Part shown: positions 63,601-64,000 of the stretch, one piece after another | Position numbering within the stretch: position 1 is the first letter of the stretch | Layout: every line of letters starts with the position of its first letter | NCBI GenBank assembly: GCA_016792625.1 | Contig: JAEUKK010000100.1 | Span: 1 to 64,000, forward strand | Origin: Deltaproteobacteria bacterium | GTDB lineage: Bacteria > Myxococcota_A > UBA796 > UBA2385 | Length of the DNA stretch: 64,000 nt | Direction of reading: 5' to 3' | Position numbers and translations under genes: made by a program | Notes under the pieces: model-generated | The model's input: the letters and a program-made list of their open reading frames with translations, nothing else | What the model was told of the DNA's origin: nothing | Database searches by the model: none

Positions 63601-64000
63601 TGACCTCGGTGGACGACGCCGATCCACGTGACCTGCGGGGCGGGCGCGCCTTGGGCGCCGCGGCGACCGTGCGCTTCACCGAGGTGCAGCCCGCGGTGGG
63701 ATTTTGGGCTCTCGACGTAGAGGGTCCGCTGGCGGTGCGCGGCTGGGCTGACGGCGTGCTGCTCTACGATGAGGTGGTCGACGCCGGCGGAGATGACGTC
63801 AGCGGCGGTGTCTTCGTCGGGTTCCGCTTCGACTTTGGGGTCGACACCTTAGAGATTGAGAGCACCACGGTGGGGGACGTCTGGGGCTTGGACGACCTGA
63901 CCTTCTCGGTGCTCGGCCTCGATGACGCCGACGGAGACGGTCTGACCGAGGCCGAAGGTGACTGTGATGACGCGGACGGAGGGGTCGGGCCAGGGGCGGT
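60612..64000 (+). CDS. Secreted FG-GAP protein with MopE-type motifs, 3' end cut
   Basis: The open frame runs off the window after 1129 codons. A signal peptide (LWGLVSAAALPAAVLAAEAG) is followed by FG-GAP/integrin-type repeats (about 250-640) with calcium-loop motifs: AAGDMNGDGLDEVLVGAP, VDLDEDGYAEALIGA, AAGDLDGDGLLDLIIGAP and LADFDEDGLLDIALGAP. Three MopE-type metal-binding motifs begin near residues 704, 915 and 1117 (DCDDQDPAVHPAA, then RVDDDCDG). Between them lie domains of about 200 residues with FDFEDAPSGADLR and IDDLEVIW, like choice-of-anchor folds. It is probably a surface or secreted calcium-binding protein. Confidence 0.85.
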   Translation, partial: MWRQGRPPARARLRAAALWGLVSAAALPAAVLAAEAGPDGLGLGWVDDGAPEGPATRPVPMLGAAALPMPEGGVHALPLPFPLAWAGGTWGAVDVYNDGWMIFDGGAGALGCAGAGDWVGVAALAQPWSANAVSTRTLGRYPRRTVVVDWAGGPPGATGSGHVQALLSEHGGDIVVLLDDLEFGAPAFDGGLGATVGAQGGAGGGLAVACGGVALPAAVAFGQVDDRPGAARRTVDALDPPWVGGVADGFVGERLAAGDMNGDGLDEVLVGAPADDRVFLLGGGVGPWGGALAGAVGELDEPLGGALLGSSLLIVDLDEDGYAEALIGAAGADTARSNAGAVYRLAGGALPVASVPRLDADLTLLGPSGPLDGRPFSTWVGAGAGASLAAGDLDGDGLLDLIIGAPTEGTAAANAGAAFVVTAAGGRSGTLDLATAPLTFTGDAAGQRVGTALAAGDLDGDGDDELVLGTLGDAPAGALSGGLALLIDPAGLGQQPARAAAFAQIAGTTARGELSSAVALADFDEDGLLDIALGAPYASDGLPVSGSVSVFSDAGGLVGIVRSDAADALLSADSAGAGMGASLAVDRSGESPALWVGAPSASAGAPTGAGLVARFDAPLGSPTLSLSEAALLLQGAEIGAGLGRAAVFGPRQDGLLGLELIVGAPFVSGATRPRVGAVYRAPLLSAFADDDLDGFVAYASGGPDCDDQDPAVHPAALEVANRVDDDCDGWTDGLVLVRTEADGFDWDVEEELGGPPSAGFDFEDAPSGADLRTRYAAAGLELVPGVAVSAAAEAWGAPARGARCAAHVAGGPGAALELRFDAPVDAIGLRVLDLADELLVSAELAGAPRFVDLSMRAPGEDLPGGAFVGFTFAESVDALRLRTPGADAFGIDDLEVIWAADTDADGDGYTDREGDCDDADPAISPAAAEDLENGVDDDCDGVIDGGDLLVWPDPVEFEVGSGIDAEIVDFEDLTVGSQPTDIYRLLGVELDGTLRVLTSVDDADPRDLRGGRALGAAATVRFTEVQPAVGFWALDVEGPLAVRGWADGVLLYDEVVDAGGDDVSGGVFVGFRFDFGVDTLEIESTTVGDVWGLDDLTFSVLGLDDADGDGLTEAEGDCDDADGGVGPGA

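Overview
The window is very GC-rich, with G or C at almost every third codon position, and reads as a chromosomal segment of a myxobacterium-like organism (Myxococcota, formerly Deltaproteobacteria). The strongest pointers are a contiguous set of gliding-motility (Glt/Nfs-type) envelope genes, a CglE homologue, a secreted FG-GAP protein with MopE-type Cys-Asp metal-binding motifs, and many lipoproteins. Two TRAP transporters suggest use of organic acids. I see no rRNA, CRISPR array, prophage or intact insertion sequence. The assignment rests on family recognition by eye, not on searches.

Layout. 1-1101: no confident gene, possibly degraded DNA. 1102-12480 (minus strand): two paralogous outer-membrane barrel proteins (GltA/GltB-like), then GltC-, GltD-, GltE-, GltF- and GltG-like proteins, i.e. 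the periplasmic and outer-membrane part of the Glt/Nfs machine ending with the inner-membrane FHA/TonB-like GltG. 12902-19767: a small secreted protein, a GT2 glycosyltransferase, a left-handed beta-helix protein, a polytopic membrane protein, another secreted protein and a COG2509-type flavoprotein. 19915-23845: gap-pgk-tpiA-secG followed by tRNA-Leu(GAG) and a terminator. 24014-25489: guaB. 25975-33680: a TRAP system (TatT lipoprotein, DctP, fused DctQM with a repetitive tail), a lipase-like hydrolase, pyrE and an aminopeptidase P.

33708-41922: nadB; a lytic transglycosylase with an apparent ATT start; pgsA; a sugar-nucleotide epimerase; a pair of amidohydrolase-fold proteins, one lacking its metal ligands; a thioredoxin-like lipoprotein; and class 2 pyrD. 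42143-42313: two identical tRNA-Gly(GCC) genes. 42526-50361 (minus strand): exbB-exbD-tonB, a TonB-dependent receptor with its own TonB-like N-terminal domain, a lipoprotein, cglE and a second lipoprotein. An 18-bp inverted repeat just upstream of exbB is a candidate operator. 50560-50633: tRNA-Cys. 50732-57298: two glycosyltransferases, a very long class A PBP, a lipoprotein and a small membrane protein. 57365-57438: tRNA-Met. 57568-60507: a second TRAP system whose DctP gene converges on dctQM. 60612 to the end: a secreted FG-GAP/MopE-motif protein cut by the window edge.

Together the genes describe a cell investing in its envelope: a trans-envelope gliding or surface-transport machine, a dedicated Ton system, peptidoglycan enzymes (PBP1, SLT) and envelope polysaccharide enzymes, set among core metabolism (lower glycolysis, pyrimidine, purine and NAD synthesis, phosphatidylglycerol). 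The most notable features are the compact glt-type cluster, which ends without gltH/I/J in view, and the presence of cglE next to a Ton operon in the same 50 kb.
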